64,000 nucleotides of DNA from BJGV01 sp965205785 (GCA_965205785.1 OZ242188.1:1302001-1366000), one strand, 5' to 3'; numbered from the stretch's first letter, positions 46,497 through 56,901 are shown. Numbers and translations: made by a program. The notes: generated by a model not told the origin, from the letters alone.

Positions 46497-47819
46497 CTAG
46501 TTGTTATCTTTATACCGATACTCAGCTGACATCGCGTGTGCTTGTAAACCTTCTCCGTTGGCTAGTATAGAAGCAATTGCTCCGAGTTTAGCTGCACCTT
46601 GCTTAGATACTTGGATGAGGTTACTGCGTTTCTGGAAATCGTATACACCTAAAGACGATGAGAAACGTGCAGTTCTTGAAGTAGGTAATACATGATTGGG
46701 GCCAGCGCAGTAATCACCAAGGGCTTCTGATGTATATCTTCCAAGAAAAATCGAGCCGGCATGCTTGATTTTATCAGCCCATTTTTCTGGATGATCGACT
46801 GATAACTCTAAATGCTCAGGTGCGATATGATTTGCAATATCACAAGCTTCATTTAAGTCGCGTACCTGAATTAAAGCACCACGGTTCACCAGAGAGGAGC
46901 GTATTATATTTTTGCGAGACATCTTGTCAAGATGGCTGGTTATTTTTTCTTCTACTGATTTGATAAATTCAATATCAGGTGACAATAGGATTGCCTGTGC
47001 TAATTCATCGTGCTCAGCTTGTGAGAATAAGTCCATCGTGATCCAGTCAGGATTTGTCATACCATCACATATAACCAAAATTTCTGATGGCCCAGCTACC
47101 ATATCTATACCCACCACACCAAAGACTTGTCTTTTAGCAGAAGTTACATATGCATTGCCAGGCCCGACTAATTTATCTACTTTTGGAATGATATCGGTTC
47201 CATAGGCAAGAGCTCCTATAGCTTGAGCGCCACCAATAGTGAAGACACGATCTACCTCACAAATCATTGCTGCAGCTAATACTAAGTTATTGCTTTTGTT
47301 TTTTGGTGTTGGTACAACCATGATTAATTCATCGACTCCTGCTACCTTGGCAGGTATTGCATTCATTAGAACAGTAGAGGGGTAAGATGCTTTGCCACCA
47401 GGAACATACAGACCTACACGATCCATGGGAGTTACTTTCTGGCCAAGTAACGTACCATCAGGTTCAGTATAGCTCCATGACTGGGCTAGCTGTTTCTCAT
47501 GGAAATCTCGGATTCGTTCTGCGGCTTGTTCAAGGGCTTCTCTCTGTATGGTGGGTAAGCTTTGTAGAGCCTTTAGTAATTCTTTCTTAGATAATTCAAG
47601 CTTAGAAACAGAGGTTGTATTAAGACCATCAAAACGGCATGTATATTCTAGTAAAGCCACATCACCTCGTTCTTTTACATCCGCTAAGATTTCAGAAACT
47701 GTTGAGTTTATCGCTGTATTTTGTTCGCCTTCAAAGGATATTATTCTTTCTAATGCTTCAGCAAACCCTGAATCGGTCGAAGAGAGTTTCTTAATTTGAT
47801 CCATAAGAAGATATTCCAT
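46497..47819 (-). CDS. hisD: Histidinol dehydrogenase
   Basis: A 440-residue enzyme for the last two steps of histidine synthesis (histidinol to histidine, with NAD and zinc). Motifs include VGLYVPGGKASYPSTVLMNA, VDMVAGPSEILVICD, the SQAEHDELAQAIL zinc-ligand region and IAPEHLELS. Length is normal. A second ATG five codons in could be the true start. It is the third gene of the murA-hisG-hisD run, 34 bases after hisG. No hisC follows, so the rest of the pathway is elsewhere. Confidence 0.97.
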   Translation of the reverse strand: MEYLLMDQIKKLSSTDSGFAEALERIISFEGEQNTAINSTVSEILADVKERGDVALLEYTCRFDGLNTTSVSKLELSKKELLKALQSLPTIQREALEQAAERIRDFHEKQLAQSWSYTEPDGTLLGQKVTPMDRVGLYVPGGKASYPSTVLMNAIPAKVAGVDELIMVVPTPKNKSNNLVLAAAMICEVDRVFTIGGAQAIGALAYGTDIIPKVDKLVGPGNAYVTSAKRQVFGVVGIDMVAGPSEILVICDGMTNPDWITMDLFSQAEHDELAQAILLSPDIEFIKSVEEKITSHLDKMSRKNIIRSSLVNRGALIQVRDLNEACDIANHIAPEHLELSVDHPEKWADKIKHAGSIFLGRYTSEALGDYCAGPNHVLPTSRTARFSSSLGVYDFQKRSNLIQVSKQGAAKLGAIASILANGEGLQAHAMSAEYRYKDNN

Positions 47820-47853
47820 TGCTATGAATTTGTTTCTGATTTGGCATACCGAC

Positions 47854-48495
47854 TTACCTGGTAGCCTTAGAGAATGCTGCTAGCATTGGTTGAATTGTTT
47901 CTCTTTTAACTTTTAAGGCTGCTTGGTTAATTATTAGCCTTGCTGAAACAGGCATAATTTCTTCAACTGCTTTCAAATTATTTGCTTTTAGTGTGTTGCC
48001 ACTTGAAACTAGATCTACAATTACATCTGCCAGTCCTACCAGTGGAGCAAGCTCCATAGATCCATATAATTTAATAAGGTCAACATGCATACTTTTTTCA
48101 GCAAAGTGTTCCTGAGCTGTACGTAGATATTTAGTTGCAACTCGTAAGCGTGCTCCCTGACGAACAGCAGCTTCATAATCAAAATCATTCCTCACTGCTA
48201 CCATCATACGACAGCGGGCAATATTTAAATCTAATGGTTGATAAAGCCCTGCTCCATCATGCTCAAGTAACACATCTTTTCCTGCTATACCTATGTCTGC
48301 CGCACCATATTGCACATAAGTTGGCACATCAGAAGCACGTACAATAATAAGCGACACATTAGAGTTATTCGTTTTAAGTATTAGTTTGCGGGATTTTTCA
48401 GGGTTATCAAGTGAGATAACACCGGCAGCCTTCAAAAGTGGGGCTGTTTCATCAAAAATACGGCCCTTTGAAAGGGCAATAGTTATAGCTGTCAT
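47854..48495 (-). CDS. hisG: ATP phosphoribosyltransferase, short form
   Basis: 213 residues from the ATG at 48495 (AGG eight bases upstream; the in-frame ATG at 48516 adds seven atypical residues). The start MTAITIALSKGRIFDETAPL, the YVQYGAADIGIAGKDVL motif and the PRPP loop LVSSGNTLKANNL are intact. The short form lacks the regulatory domain and needs HisZ, which must be encoded elsewhere. It catalyses the first, committed step of histidine synthesis. Confidence 0.97.
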   Translation of the reverse strand: MTAITIALSKGRIFDETAPLLKAAGVISLDNPEKSRKLILKTNNSNVSLIIVRASDVPTYVQYGAADIGIAGKDVLLEHDGAGLYQPLDLNIARCRMMVAVRNDFDYEAAVRQGARLRVATKYLRTAQEHFAEKSMHVDLIKLYGSMELAPLVGLADVIVDLVSSGNTLKANNLKAVEEIMPVSARLIINQAALKVKRETIQPMLAAFSKATR

Positions 48496-48557
48496 AATAT
48501 AGCCTGTTAAAAGCATATTTTACCGCATAGAGAGAATATCTTCTGTAATAAATAATC

Positions 48558-49811
48558 TTAATTTATACGATTGATTTTTACTCCTAGGCGCGACAACTTC
48601 TCTTCGATTCTCTCATAACCTCGATCAAGATGGTAAATACGGTCAATAATAGTTTCGCCTTGCGCAATTAGGCCAGCTAGAACTAAGCTGGCAGAAGCAC
48701 GTAGGTCAGTTGCCATTACAGTTGCACCTTCAAGATTAGTTACACCACGTACCACAGCAGTATTGCCCTCTACTTCAATACAGGCCCCCATTCGTTTTAA
48801 TTCAAGTACGTGCATAAAACGATTCTCAAAAATAGTTTCGGTGATTATTGCGGTACCCTCAGCTACACTATTTAAAACCATAAATTGTGCTTGCATATCT
48901 GTGGGAAAAGCAGGGTAGGGTGAGGTACGTAGGTTTACAGACTTTAATTTCTTATTCATTTTTAAATGAATCCAGTCTTCTCCTGATTCAATCTCAGCTC
49001 CTGATTCAATTAACTTATCAAGCACTGCATCAAGTATATCTGCTCGTGTCTTCTGAAGATGAATTTCACCACCACTAGCAGCAGCGGCTACCAGGAAAGT
49101 GCCTGTTTCAATTCGATCAGCCATAACTTGATAGGTTGCGTCATGCAAAGATTTTACTCCCTCAATTGTAATGACGTCACTTCCAGCACCATGAATTTTC
49201 GCTCCCATTGAGATAAGGCAGTTTGCAAGATCAATAACCTCTGGTTCGCGCGCTGCATTTTCTAATACTGTTATCCCATTAGCTAGAGTTGCTGCCATCA
49301 TTAGATTCTCAGTACCGGTAACTGTTACTATATCCATTACTATATGGGCGCCAATGAGCTGATTTGCTTTTGCATGGATGTAGCCATGTTCAATACCAAT
49401 CTCTGCACCCATTGCTTGTAGTCCCTTAATATGTTGGTCTACTGGACGCAGACCTATTGCACAACCACCAGGTAAGAAAACCTTGGCTTCGCCAGCTCGT
49501 GCTAACATTGGGCCTAATACTAATATAGCCGCACGCATTGTTTTTACCATTTTGTATGGTGCAACCAGACTGGAAAGATGTGCGGCTGTTAATGAGACTT
49601 CGCACTCTTGATCCATTGAAACATTTACTCCCATCTGCTCAAGCAGACTTAGCATCGTAGCTATATCATTGAGATACGGTACGTTTCTAATCTTAAGGGT
49701 TTCACGTGTTAGAAGTGAAGTACAGAGGATAGGCAATGCAGCATTTTTTGCTCCTGAGATTTGTACTTCTCCTGAAATAGGAGTGCCACCTTGGATAATT
49801 AATTTCTGCAT
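48558..49811 (-). CDS. murA: UDP-N-acetylglucosamine 1-carboxyvinyltransferase
   Basis: The first committed enzyme of peptidoglycan synthesis, 417 residues. It begins MQKLIIQGGTPISGEVQISG then AKNAALPI. The catalytic loop PGGCAIGLRPVDQH contains the fosfomycin-target cysteine at about residue 117. The GTENLMMAAT and PYPAFPTDMQAQFM motifs are present. Cytoplasmic. It heads the murA-hisG-hisD run, a gene order known from beta- and gammaproteobacteria. Confidence 0.98.
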   Translation of the reverse strand: MQKLIIQGGTPISGEVQISGAKNAALPILCTSLLTRETLKIRNVPYLNDIATMLSLLEQMGVNVSMDQECEVSLTAAHLSSLVAPYKMVKTMRAAILVLGPMLARAGEAKVFLPGGCAIGLRPVDQHIKGLQAMGAEIGIEHGYIHAKANQLIGAHIVMDIVTVTGTENLMMAATLANGITVLENAAREPEVIDLANCLISMGAKIHGAGSDVITIEGVKSLHDATYQVMADRIETGTFLVAAAASGGEIHLQKTRADILDAVLDKLIESGAEIESGEDWIHLKMNKKLKSVNLRTSPYPAFPTDMQAQFMVLNSVAEGTAIITETIFENRFMHVLELKRMGACIEVEGNTAVVRGVTNLEGATVMATDLRASASLVLAGLIAQGETIIDRIYHLDRGYERIEEKLSRLGVKINRIN

Positions 49812-50024
49812 GTATTAGGAATATTATATTTAAAAATTTATATCAATCATTCCGAGTATATAGGTAGTGATAAATAATATCGGCATTAATTTTATTGGTT
49901 GAAATGTATCAAGGTTACCTTCATCATATCGCAATGGGTAATAGTATAAATATATGTTTTTAGGATTCTGCTTTGTGTATATAGTACAGTGGCATGCAGG
50001 TATCCGTACACCTTAGGAGATGAA

Positions 50025-50408
50025 ATGAAGAAACAAATTATTCAGACCGACGATGCACCTCAAGCTATAGGAACTTATTCTCAGGCAGTTCGTGTTGGTA
50101 CAGGGGATACGGTTTACATATCAGGTCAGATTGGGCTAGATCCAAGTACCATGCAGATGGTAAGTGGGATTGAGGCTCAAATCCAGCAGGTATTTTTGAA
50201 TTTGAAGGCAGTAACAGCGGCTAGTGGTGGCACCTTTGGAGACATTGTTAAGTTAAATATTTTTCTGACTGACCTTGATGACTTTGCCATGGTAAACAAA
50301 ATTATGGCAAGCTATTTTGATAAACCATATCCAGCGCGGGCAGCAATCGGAGTGGTGGCACTCCCACGAGGAGCATTAGTGGAGATGGATGCGGTAATGG
50401 TATTGTAG
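50025..50408 (+). CDS. ridA: RidA-family enamine/imine deaminase
   Basis: 127 residues from the ATG at 50025, preceded by TAGGAG. Signature features are TDDAPQAIGTYSQAVRVG, VYISGQIGLDP and the catalytic-arginine motif YPARAAIGVVALPRGALVEM. RidA proteins hydrolyse reactive enamines made by PLP enzymes such as threonine dehydratase. recG follows after two bases, so the two are probably cotranscribed. Confidence 0.93.
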   Translation: MKKQIIQTDDAPQAIGTYSQAVRVGTGDTVYISGQIGLDPSTMQMVSGIEAQIQQVFLNLKAVTAASGGTFGDIVKLNIFLTDLDDFAMVNKIMASYFDKPYPARAAIGVVALPRGALVEMDAVMVL

Positions 50409-50410
50409 GT

Positions 50411-52507
50411 GTGAAGGGTAACGCCAAAAATAATTCTGTTATCCCTGATACTGGATGTTTTACAAGTAAGGTTGTACAGGAAAAATTTGCCAAACTTGGG
50501 GTACATAATGAAATTGGTTTAATATTACATTTACCTCTTCGCTATGAAGATGAGACACATCTTTGTCAGATTAGTGAGTTATCTGAGGGAGAGAAAGTAC
50601 AAGTCGAAGGTCTTATTATTTCTAGTGAAGTTATGTATCGACCAAGACGTCAGTTAGTTTTTCAGGTAGAGGATAGCAGTGGCATTCTCTTCATACGCCT
50701 TCTTAACTTTTATAGTAGCCAGTTAAAAACGTATTCAGTAGGTGCAAGAGTGCGTTTGCTAGGCGAACCTCGGCTTGGTTTCTTTGGTACCGAAATGGTA
50801 CACCCAAAATGTCATATTGTGCGTGAAGGCGCACCATTACCAGACGCTTTAACGCCAGTTTATCCAACTACAGCGGGACTATCACAGGTAATGATTCGTA
50901 AGCTAGTTAAACAAGTGCTAACTGATGAATCTAAAGTCAGTAATCTGTCAGAAACTATTCCTATTCAAACTTTGAAGGATTATCGGTTAGATGGTTTTAG
51001 GGATAGTATTATGTTTTTACATCAACCGACATCAATGGTGTCATCTCATTTATTAGAAGAGCGTATTCATCCTGCTTGGTCGAGAATTAAGTTTGATGAG
51101 CTATTAGCTCAGCAATTATCCATGCGTTTACATTATAAGCAACGACATAGTCACCTTGCTCCCATGTTGCTGGATAAAAAAGAACTGACAGGAAAACTGC
51201 GTAAATTACTTTCTTTTAACCTTACTAGTGCACAAGAAAGAACTTTTTCAGAAATTAGCCTAGATCTTTCCAAAGCCTATCCTATGCAACGTCTATTGCA
51301 GGGAGATGTAGGAAGTGGAAAAACAGTAGTTGCAGCACTAGCAGCATTACAGGCTATAGAGAATGGCTTTCAGGTAGCTATCATGGCACCAACTGAAATA
51401 TTGGCTGAACAGCATTACCAGAAACTCTCAAATTGGTTTAAACCAATATTTAATTCTTTAGGAATATCAATTGCTTGGCTCTCTGGTAGCCAAAAAAAAA
51501 TTCAGCGTAAGGAATCACTTTCTACAATTGCTACAGGTAACGCTATGCTTGCAATTGGGACACATGCACTATTTCAGGAGCAGGTGGAATTTAACAAATT
51601 AGGGCTTGCAATTATAGATGAGCAACATCGTTTTGGTGTACACCAGCGACTGGCACTACGTATGAAATGTACTAAAGAAGGTATGGTACCTCATCAATTA
51701 ATGATGAGTGCAACGCCTATCCCGCGTACTCTTTCAATGAGTTACTATGCAGATCTTGATGTGTCAGTATTAAATGAACTGCCACCAGGAAGAATTCATA
51801 TAGTAACTAAATTATTTACTGATACTCGTCGTAAAGAAGTAGTTGTACGTATCAAAGAGGCATGTCGTGCAGGGAAACAGGCTTACTGGGTATGCCCTCT
51901 TATAGAAGAGTCAGAAGCTTTGCAGCTAAAGACTGCGTTAGAGACTTATGAAAAATTAAGTCAAATTTTTCCAGATCTGCAAGTTGGTCTGTTGCATGGA
52001 AGGCTTCCTCCGGATGAGAAATTATCAGTAATGGAGTTATTCAAGCAGGGTGAAATTCAGTTATTAGTTGCAACTACAGTAATTGAGGTGGGCGTTGATG
52101 TTACTAATGCTTCATTAATGGTAATCGAGCATGCTGAGCGCATGGGGTTGTCACAGTTGCACCAGCTTCGAGGGCGTATAGGACGTGGTGCAGATGCTAG
52201 TGTATGTATCCTACTCTATCAGGAACCATTATCTGAAATTGCTCGTAAAAGGCTTCGAATAATTTTTGAAAATACCGATGGTTTTGAAATTTCCCGTCAA
52301 GATTTACTTTTACGTGGGCCTGGTGAATTCTTTGGTATACGCCAGAGTGGTGTTCCTATGTTGCGTTTTGCAGATCCTGTGCGAGATGAGAGCTTACTTA
52401 AAGATGCGCGTGATGTTGCTGAAGAAATGTTGAGTGGTCATCCTAAATTAGCTCAACGTCATCTTCAGCGATGGCTGGGAAAGAAAAGTGATTATATTAA
52501 GGTATAA
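50411..52507 (+). CDS. recG: ATP-dependent DNA helicase RecG
   Basis: This 698-residue helicase remodels stalled forks and branched DNA. It has an N-terminal wedge/OB domain (about residues 60-155), Walker A GDVGSGKT near 297, the DEQH box (IIDEQHRFGVHQR) near 400, and SATPIPRTLSMS. The C-terminal helicase motifs VATTVIEVGVDV and QLRGRIGRG are present. It starts at GTG 50411, immediately after ridA. Full length and intact. Confidence 0.97.
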   Translation: MKGNAKNNSVIPDTGCFTSKVVQEKFAKLGVHNEIGLILHLPLRYEDETHLCQISELSEGEKVQVEGLIISSEVMYRPRRQLVFQVEDSSGILFIRLLNFYSSQLKTYSVGARVRLLGEPRLGFFGTEMVHPKCHIVREGAPLPDALTPVYPTTAGLSQVMIRKLVKQVLTDESKVSNLSETIPIQTLKDYRLDGFRDSIMFLHQPTSMVSSHLLEERIHPAWSRIKFDELLAQQLSMRLHYKQRHSHLAPMLLDKKELTGKLRKLLSFNLTSAQERTFSEISLDLSKAYPMQRLLQGDVGSGKTVVAALAALQAIENGFQVAIMAPTEILAEQHYQKLSNWFKPIFNSLGISIAWLSGSQKKIQRKESLSTIATGNAMLAIGTHALFQEQVEFNKLGLAIIDEQHRFGVHQRLALRMKCTKEGMVPHQLMMSATPIPRTLSMSYYADLDVSVLNELPPGRIHIVTKLFTDTRRKEVVVRIKEACRAGKQAYWVCPLIEESEALQLKTALETYEKLSQIFPDLQVGLLHGRLPPDEKLSVMELFKQGEIQLLVATTVIEVGVDVTNASLMVIEHAERMGLSQLHQLRGRIGRGADASVCILLYQEPLSEIARKRLRIIFENTDGFEISRQDLLLRGPGEFFGIRQSGVPMLRFADPVRDESLLKDARDVAEEMLSGHPKLAQRHLQRWLGKKSDYIKV

Positions 52508-52649
52508 ATATGAAAGATTCACGGGTTATTAGGTTGAAGGAATTTTTAAATCTATTTTAGATGAGCTTGATTAGAAAGTTCTGAGTATTCCCGTATCAGA
52601 TATACTGCCAGGTGTATAATCTACGACTTAGTGTTTCCAATATTTAGTA

Positions 52650-54047
52650 ATGATCCATAAATCTTTACACCGAATTTTTAGCCAAGATTCCTCTACTTTT
52701 TCTTCAGAATCTATAACTACTGAGCTACGAATTATTCCACGTAAGCAACATGGTCTCATTCGCAATAGTATAAGTTCTTGTGCAACTAAAATTACCTTAG
52801 ATTTACAGAGAGCAGGATATTTTGCTTTTATAGTGGGAGGCGCAGTACGTGACTTACTGTTGGGGCTAAAGCCAAAAGATTTTGACATTGCTACAAATGC
52901 CAAACCTGATGAAATACGTGTTCTTTTTCGTCGTTCACGCATTATTGGGCGCCGTTTTCGTTTAGTACATGTTATGTGTGGATCCGAGACTGTAGAGGTA
53001 TCTACATTTCGTGGTGATTCATTTACTAATAAGAATAATGAGCTCATGCCACACCTTCAGGCTGACGAGCATGGAAGAATCTTGAGAGATAACGTATTTG
53101 GTAGTCAAGAAGAAGATGTAAAGCGCCGTGATTTTACTGTTAACGCATTATTCTATGATCCAAATAAAGAAGAAATCTGGGATTATCTAAGTGGATACAG
53201 TGATATTAAGTCAAGGCAGTTACGTATTATTGGTATGCCACTACAGCGTTACCGTGAGGATCCGGTACGTATGTTGCGGGCAGTGCGGCTTGCAGCTAAG
53301 CTTGACATGAAAATAGATACTGCTACTGCTAAGCCCATAGGCGATCTTGCTCCATTATTGCAAAATGTACCACCATCAAGACTATTTGATGAAATTTTAA
53401 AGATATTATTATGTGGCCATGCTCAAACTTGTGTGGCAGATTTACAGACACGTGGGTTGTATCATGGTTTGTTGCCAGTATTAGATGTGGTGCTTACTGA
53501 ATCGGTAGATGAGCGTTTCATTTCACTTGTATTAAAGAATACTGATAAGCGTGTATACGAGGAGAAATCTGTATCTCCTGGTTTCCTATTTGCCGCATTA
53601 ATGTGGCACGAGGTATTGGCAATATGGAATAAACGTAAGGCAGATGGAGAGAAATCTATCTCTGCTCTGTACATGGCAATAAAAGATGTGATGGCAAGTC
53701 AAGACAAGAAACTAATAATCCCACGTAGATATGATGCAATTATGCAAGAGATCTGGGTAATGCAACCACGTTTCCTTGGCAGAGCTGGACGTAAGCCATT
53801 CCGTTTGCTGGAGCATCCACGCTTCAGGGCAGCCTATGATTTTATGTTGTTACGTTGTGAGAGTGGTGAGATAGATATGGAGTTGGGAAATTGGTGGGAA
53901 ACATTTCAGCATGCTAAAGCCAGTGATCGAGAAGATATGCTATTTAGAAATGAAGCTCCAAAAAAACGAAGAAGAAGGCGAAAGAAAAATGAAACTGTGA
54001 CTGAAAGTACACAAAGTATAAATTCAGTTTCAGGATCTGCAAAATAA
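52650..54047 (+). CDS. pcnB: Poly(A) polymerase I
   Basis: This 465-residue enzyme polyadenylates RNA to promote decay. The nucleotidyltransferase head has VGGAVRDLLLGLKPKDFDIA near residues 61-78. VHVMCGSETVEVSTFRGDSF, KRRDFTVNALFYDP and RYREDPVRMLRAVRLAAKL follow. The length and basic C-terminal tail (KKRRRRRKK) distinguish it from CCA-adding enzymes. It leads the operon with folK, the deoxynucleoside kinase, panB and panC. Confidence 0.95.
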   Translation: MIHKSLHRIFSQDSSTFSSESITTELRIIPRKQHGLIRNSISSCATKITLDLQRAGYFAFIVGGAVRDLLLGLKPKDFDIATNAKPDEIRVLFRRSRIIGRRFRLVHVMCGSETVEVSTFRGDSFTNKNNELMPHLQADEHGRILRDNVFGSQEEDVKRRDFTVNALFYDPNKEEIWDYLSGYSDIKSRQLRIIGMPLQRYREDPVRMLRAVRLAAKLDMKIDTATAKPIGDLAPLLQNVPPSRLFDEILKILLCGHAQTCVADLQTRGLYHGLLPVLDVVLTESVDERFISLVLKNTDKRVYEEKSVSPGFLFAALMWHEVLAIWNKRKADGEKSISALYMAIKDVMASQDKKLIIPRRYDAIMQEIWVMQPRFLGRAGRKPFRLLEHPRFRAAYDFMLLRCESGEIDMELGNWWETFQHAKASDREDMLFRNEAPKKRRRRRKKNETVTESTQSINSVSGSAK

Positions 54048-54065
54048 TTAATATTAGGTGCTATA

Positions 54066-54557
54066 TTGGGTCCTATTTTCCAAGTATTCATTGCTTTAGG
54101 TAGTAATTTGGAGGATCCAGTATTTCAGGTTCGGAAAGCACTTGATGAAATTGCAATACTTCCTGAAAGTAATTTGTTAGCTTGTTCCTCTCTTTATCGG
54201 AGTGCACCAATTAGGAAGTGTGATCAGCCTGATTTTATTAATGCTGTAGTACAGATTGAAACTACTCTTTCTCCACATAACTTACTCAAAGCACTTCTAC
54301 AAATTGAGCAAAATCATGGTCGTGTACGAAGGTTGCCAAATGATCCTCGTACACTGGATCTGGATATACTGATGTATGATAAATTAGAATGTAATATGCA
54401 CAACCTGATTCTTCCACATCCGAGAATGCATCAACGCGCTTTCGTATTAATGCCTCTAATGGAAATTTCGAAAGATTGTTTTATTCCTGGCCGTGGTACT
54501 GTAGCTGAATTACTGTCAGCCTGTGCTGAACAACGACTTGAGAGAGAGCAAAATTAG
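54066..54557 (+). CDS. folK: HPPK, folate biosynthesis
   Basis: A 163-residue 6-hydroxymethyl-dihydropterin pyrophosphokinase. The family motifs are FIALGSNLEDPVFQVRKALD, then QNHGRVRRLPNDPRTLDLDI and LPHPRMHQRAFVLMPL. It starts at TTG 54066 with AGG upstream. Its stop TAG overlaps the following GTG by one base, so translation is coupled. Typical length. Confidence 0.95.
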   Translation: MGPIFQVFIALGSNLEDPVFQVRKALDEIAILPESNLLACSSLYRSAPIRKCDQPDFINAVVQIETTLSPHNLLKALLQIEQNHGRVRRLPNDPRTLDLDILMYDKLECNMHNLILPHPRMHQRAFVLMPLMEISKDCFIPGRGTVAELLSACAEQRLEREQN

Positions 54558-55198
54558 TGAAGCTGGAAAAATATCGTTATATTGTGATTGAGGGACCAAT
54601 AGGTGTAGGTAAGACCAGTCTAGCCAGACGTATTGCGGATTACCTAGGCAGCGCATTATTATTGGAAGAGCCAGCAGAAAATCCATTTCTTGAAAAATTT
54701 TATAGTGATATATCTAGGTACGCTTTACCAACACAATTATTTTTTCTTTTTCAGCGCAATAATCAAGTACAAAGTCTGGCACAAATGGATATGTTTACTC
54801 GAGTGATAGTAAGTGATTTTTTACTTGAGAAAGATCAATTATTTGCTAAGCTTACATTAAGTGATGCTGAGCATAATCTCTATCAGAGTATCTACAGTCA
54901 TTTGCAGCCCAAGGCTATACTGCCTGACTTAGTGATTTACTTACAGGCATCGCCTAGTACGCTTATTGATAGAGTAAAGCAGCGTGGTAGCGCTTTTGAG
55001 AGAAATATTTCTGAAGATTATCTATGGCGATTATCTGAGGCCTATACACGATTCTTTTATCAATATGAAGGTGCTCCAGTCATGATTGTAAATAGCGAGA
55101 ATTTAAATTTTGTTGAGAACCAGCCGGATTTTGATTTATTACTACAAAGGTTAGAACAAATGCGTGGCCCACGCGAATATTTTAACTGGGGAAGATAG
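54557..55198 (+). CDS. Deoxynucleoside kinase (dGK/dAK type)
   Basis: 213 residues, starting at GTG 54557. The P-loop GPIGVGKTSLARRI is at residues 12-25. It also has LEEPAENPFLEKFY, VSDFLLEKDQLFAKL and YLQASPSTLIDRVKQRGSAF, which fit the deoxyguanosine/deoxyadenosine kinase family. It salvages deoxynucleosides. Nine bases separate it from panB. This folK-kinase-panB order is common in betaproteobacteria. Confidence 0.92.
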   Translation: MKLEKYRYIVIEGPIGVGKTSLARRIADYLGSALLLEEPAENPFLEKFYSDISRYALPTQLFFLFQRNNQVQSLAQMDMFTRVIVSDFLLEKDQLFAKLTLSDAEHNLYQSIYSHLQPKAILPDLVIYLQASPSTLIDRVKQRGSAFERNISEDYLWRLSEAYTRFFYQYEGAPVMIVNSENLNFVENQPDFDLLLQRLEQMRGPREYFNWGR

Positions 55199-55207
55199 GA
55201 CTTAAAC

Positions 55208-55999
55208 ATGCGCACTACACAAAAGACTTTACAAAAAATGTGTGATAGTGGGGAAAAGATTGCCGCACTTACATGTTATGACGCAAGTTTTGCTTCGTTA
55301 TTAGAAGATTCAGGTGTTGATATTCTATTGGTGGGAGACTCATTAGGTAATGTATTACAAGGAGAGAAGACAACATTATCTGTGAAACTGGATGATATGG
55401 TTTATCACACACGATGTGTAGCTCGAGGTTCAAGTAAGTCATTTATCATGACTGATATGCCCTTTGGTACATCTCAGGTATCGCCGGAGAATACGTTTGA
55501 AAATGCAGCTAAACTAATGTCTGCAGGTGCAAGCATGGTAAAAATTGAGGGAGGGAGTGTGATGGCTGAGACTATTAGATTCTTGTCTCATCGTGGCATA
55601 CCAGTATGTGCGCATATTGGCCTAATGCCTCAATCTATACATGTGTTAGGAGGGTATAAAGTACAAGGTAAATCTAAAAATCAAGCAAATCAACTGTTGG
55701 AGGATGCAGTTATCCTGGAAGAGGCCGGTGCAGGTATGCTACTAATGGAAGCTGTTCCAGCTACTCTAGCAAAGAAAATAACTAAGAAGCTAAATATACC
55801 CACGATAGGTATTGGTGCAGGAGTTGATTGTGATGCACAAGTGCTGGTGTTGTATGACATACTCGGGATTTATTCTGGAAAAAAATCAAGATTCATTAAA
55901 AATTTTATGGATGATGTAGGTAATGTCAATGAAGCAGTGGAGAATTACGTTAAAGAAGTTAAATCTAAAAAATTCCCTAAGTTAGAACATGGATTCTAG
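55208..55999 (+). CDS. panB: 3-methyl-2-oxobutanoate hydroxymethyltransferase
   Basis: 263 residues. It makes ketopantoate from 2-oxoisovalerate and methylene-tetrahydrofolate, the first step to pantothenate. Key motifs are ALTCYDASFASLLEDSGVDI, LVGDSLGNVLQG, KIEGGSVMAETI and AHIGLMPQSIH. The TIGIGAGVDCDAQVLVLYDI segment is also present. Metal ligands D43 and D82 (TDMPFG) are visible. Intact, in operon with panC 13 bases downstream. Confidence 0.97.
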   Translation: MRTTQKTLQKMCDSGEKIAALTCYDASFASLLEDSGVDILLVGDSLGNVLQGEKTTLSVKLDDMVYHTRCVARGSSKSFIMTDMPFGTSQVSPENTFENAAKLMSAGASMVKIEGGSVMAETIRFLSHRGIPVCAHIGLMPQSIHVLGGYKVQGKSKNQANQLLEDAVILEEAGAGMLLMEAVPATLAKKITKKLNIPTIGIGAGVDCDAQVLVLYDILGIYSGKKSRFIKNFMDDVGNVNEAVENYVKEVKSKKFPKLEHGF

Positions 56000-56012
56000 T
56001 ATATAAATTAGT

Positions 56013-56849
56013 GTGGAGATAATTACTGATATTTCATCCCTGCGCTTGCGACTTAAGTCCGAGCATTATGTTGTATTTGTTCCGACTATGGGTAACTTGC
56101 ATGAAGGCCATTTATCATTATTACAAATTGCGAAACAAAAGTCTGGTTGTTTAGTAGCCAGTATTTTTGTAAATCGTTTGCAATTTGGACGGACTAGTGA
56201 TTTTGATCGATACCCACGCACTCCAATAGATGATTTCAAATTATTAGAGAATTATGGAGTTGATGTAGTATTTTCTCCCACAGAGAAGGATATTTATCCA
56301 GTGCAGCAGGAGTTCCTTATAGAGCCTCCGCCTCTGGCAAATATTTTAGAAGGAAAATTTAGGCCCGGATTTTTTTGTGGCGTAGCTACGTTAGTCTTAA
56401 AACTTTTTAATCTTGTACAGCCACAACTAGCCATTTTTGGAAAAAAAGACTACCAACAGTTATGTATTTTACGTGCAATGGTGCAACAGCTGAATCTATC
56501 TATTGAAATTGATGCAGGCGAAACTATACGTACATCTGATGGGCTAGCTCTGAGTTCCCGTAACCGTTATCTCAATAGTGAAGAACGTACGGAGGCCGCA
56601 CGTCTGTTTCAAGTTTTATCTAAAATAAAACAGGAAATAGAAGCTGGAAATAGAAACTTCAAGAAGTTACAAGATATCGCAAAAGAAACACTCGTAAATT
56701 ATGGCTGGAAAGTTGATTACATAGCATTACGACAAAGTGACACCCTTGCTCCGGTTCAGATAAGTGACCGTGGTTTAATAGTGCTAGGGGCGGCAAAATT
56801 AGGTTCAACTCGATTAATAGATAACCTTGAGATATCTACAGAAATTTAG
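56013..56849 (+). CDS. panC: Pantothenate synthetase
   Basis: 278 residues, starting at GTG 56013. It condenses pantoate and beta-alanine with ATP. The nucleotidyltransferase HIGH-like motif is in VPTMGNLHEGHLSLLQIA. VASIFVNRLQFGRTSDFDRY, GKKDYQQL and SDGLALSSRNRYLNSEER follow. The usual FVNPxQF reads FVNRLQF here, a conservative oddity (Pro/Arg change) in an otherwise normal protein. Last gene of the operon. Confidence 0.96.
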   Translation: MEIITDISSLRLRLKSEHYVVFVPTMGNLHEGHLSLLQIAKQKSGCLVASIFVNRLQFGRTSDFDRYPRTPIDDFKLLENYGVDVVFSPTEKDIYPVQQEFLIEPPPLANILEGKFRPGFFCGVATLVLKLFNLVQPQLAIFGKKDYQQLCILRAMVQQLNLSIEIDAGETIRTSDGLALSSRNRYLNSEERTEAARLFQVLSKIKQEIEAGNRNFKKLQDIAKETLVNYGWKVDYIALRQSDTLAPVQISDRGLIVLGAAKLGSTRLIDNLEISTEI

Positions 56850-56901
56850 ACTACTTTATTGGATTGTTTCTGCTGTTTTTAAAAACTACTGATTCACCTG
56901 A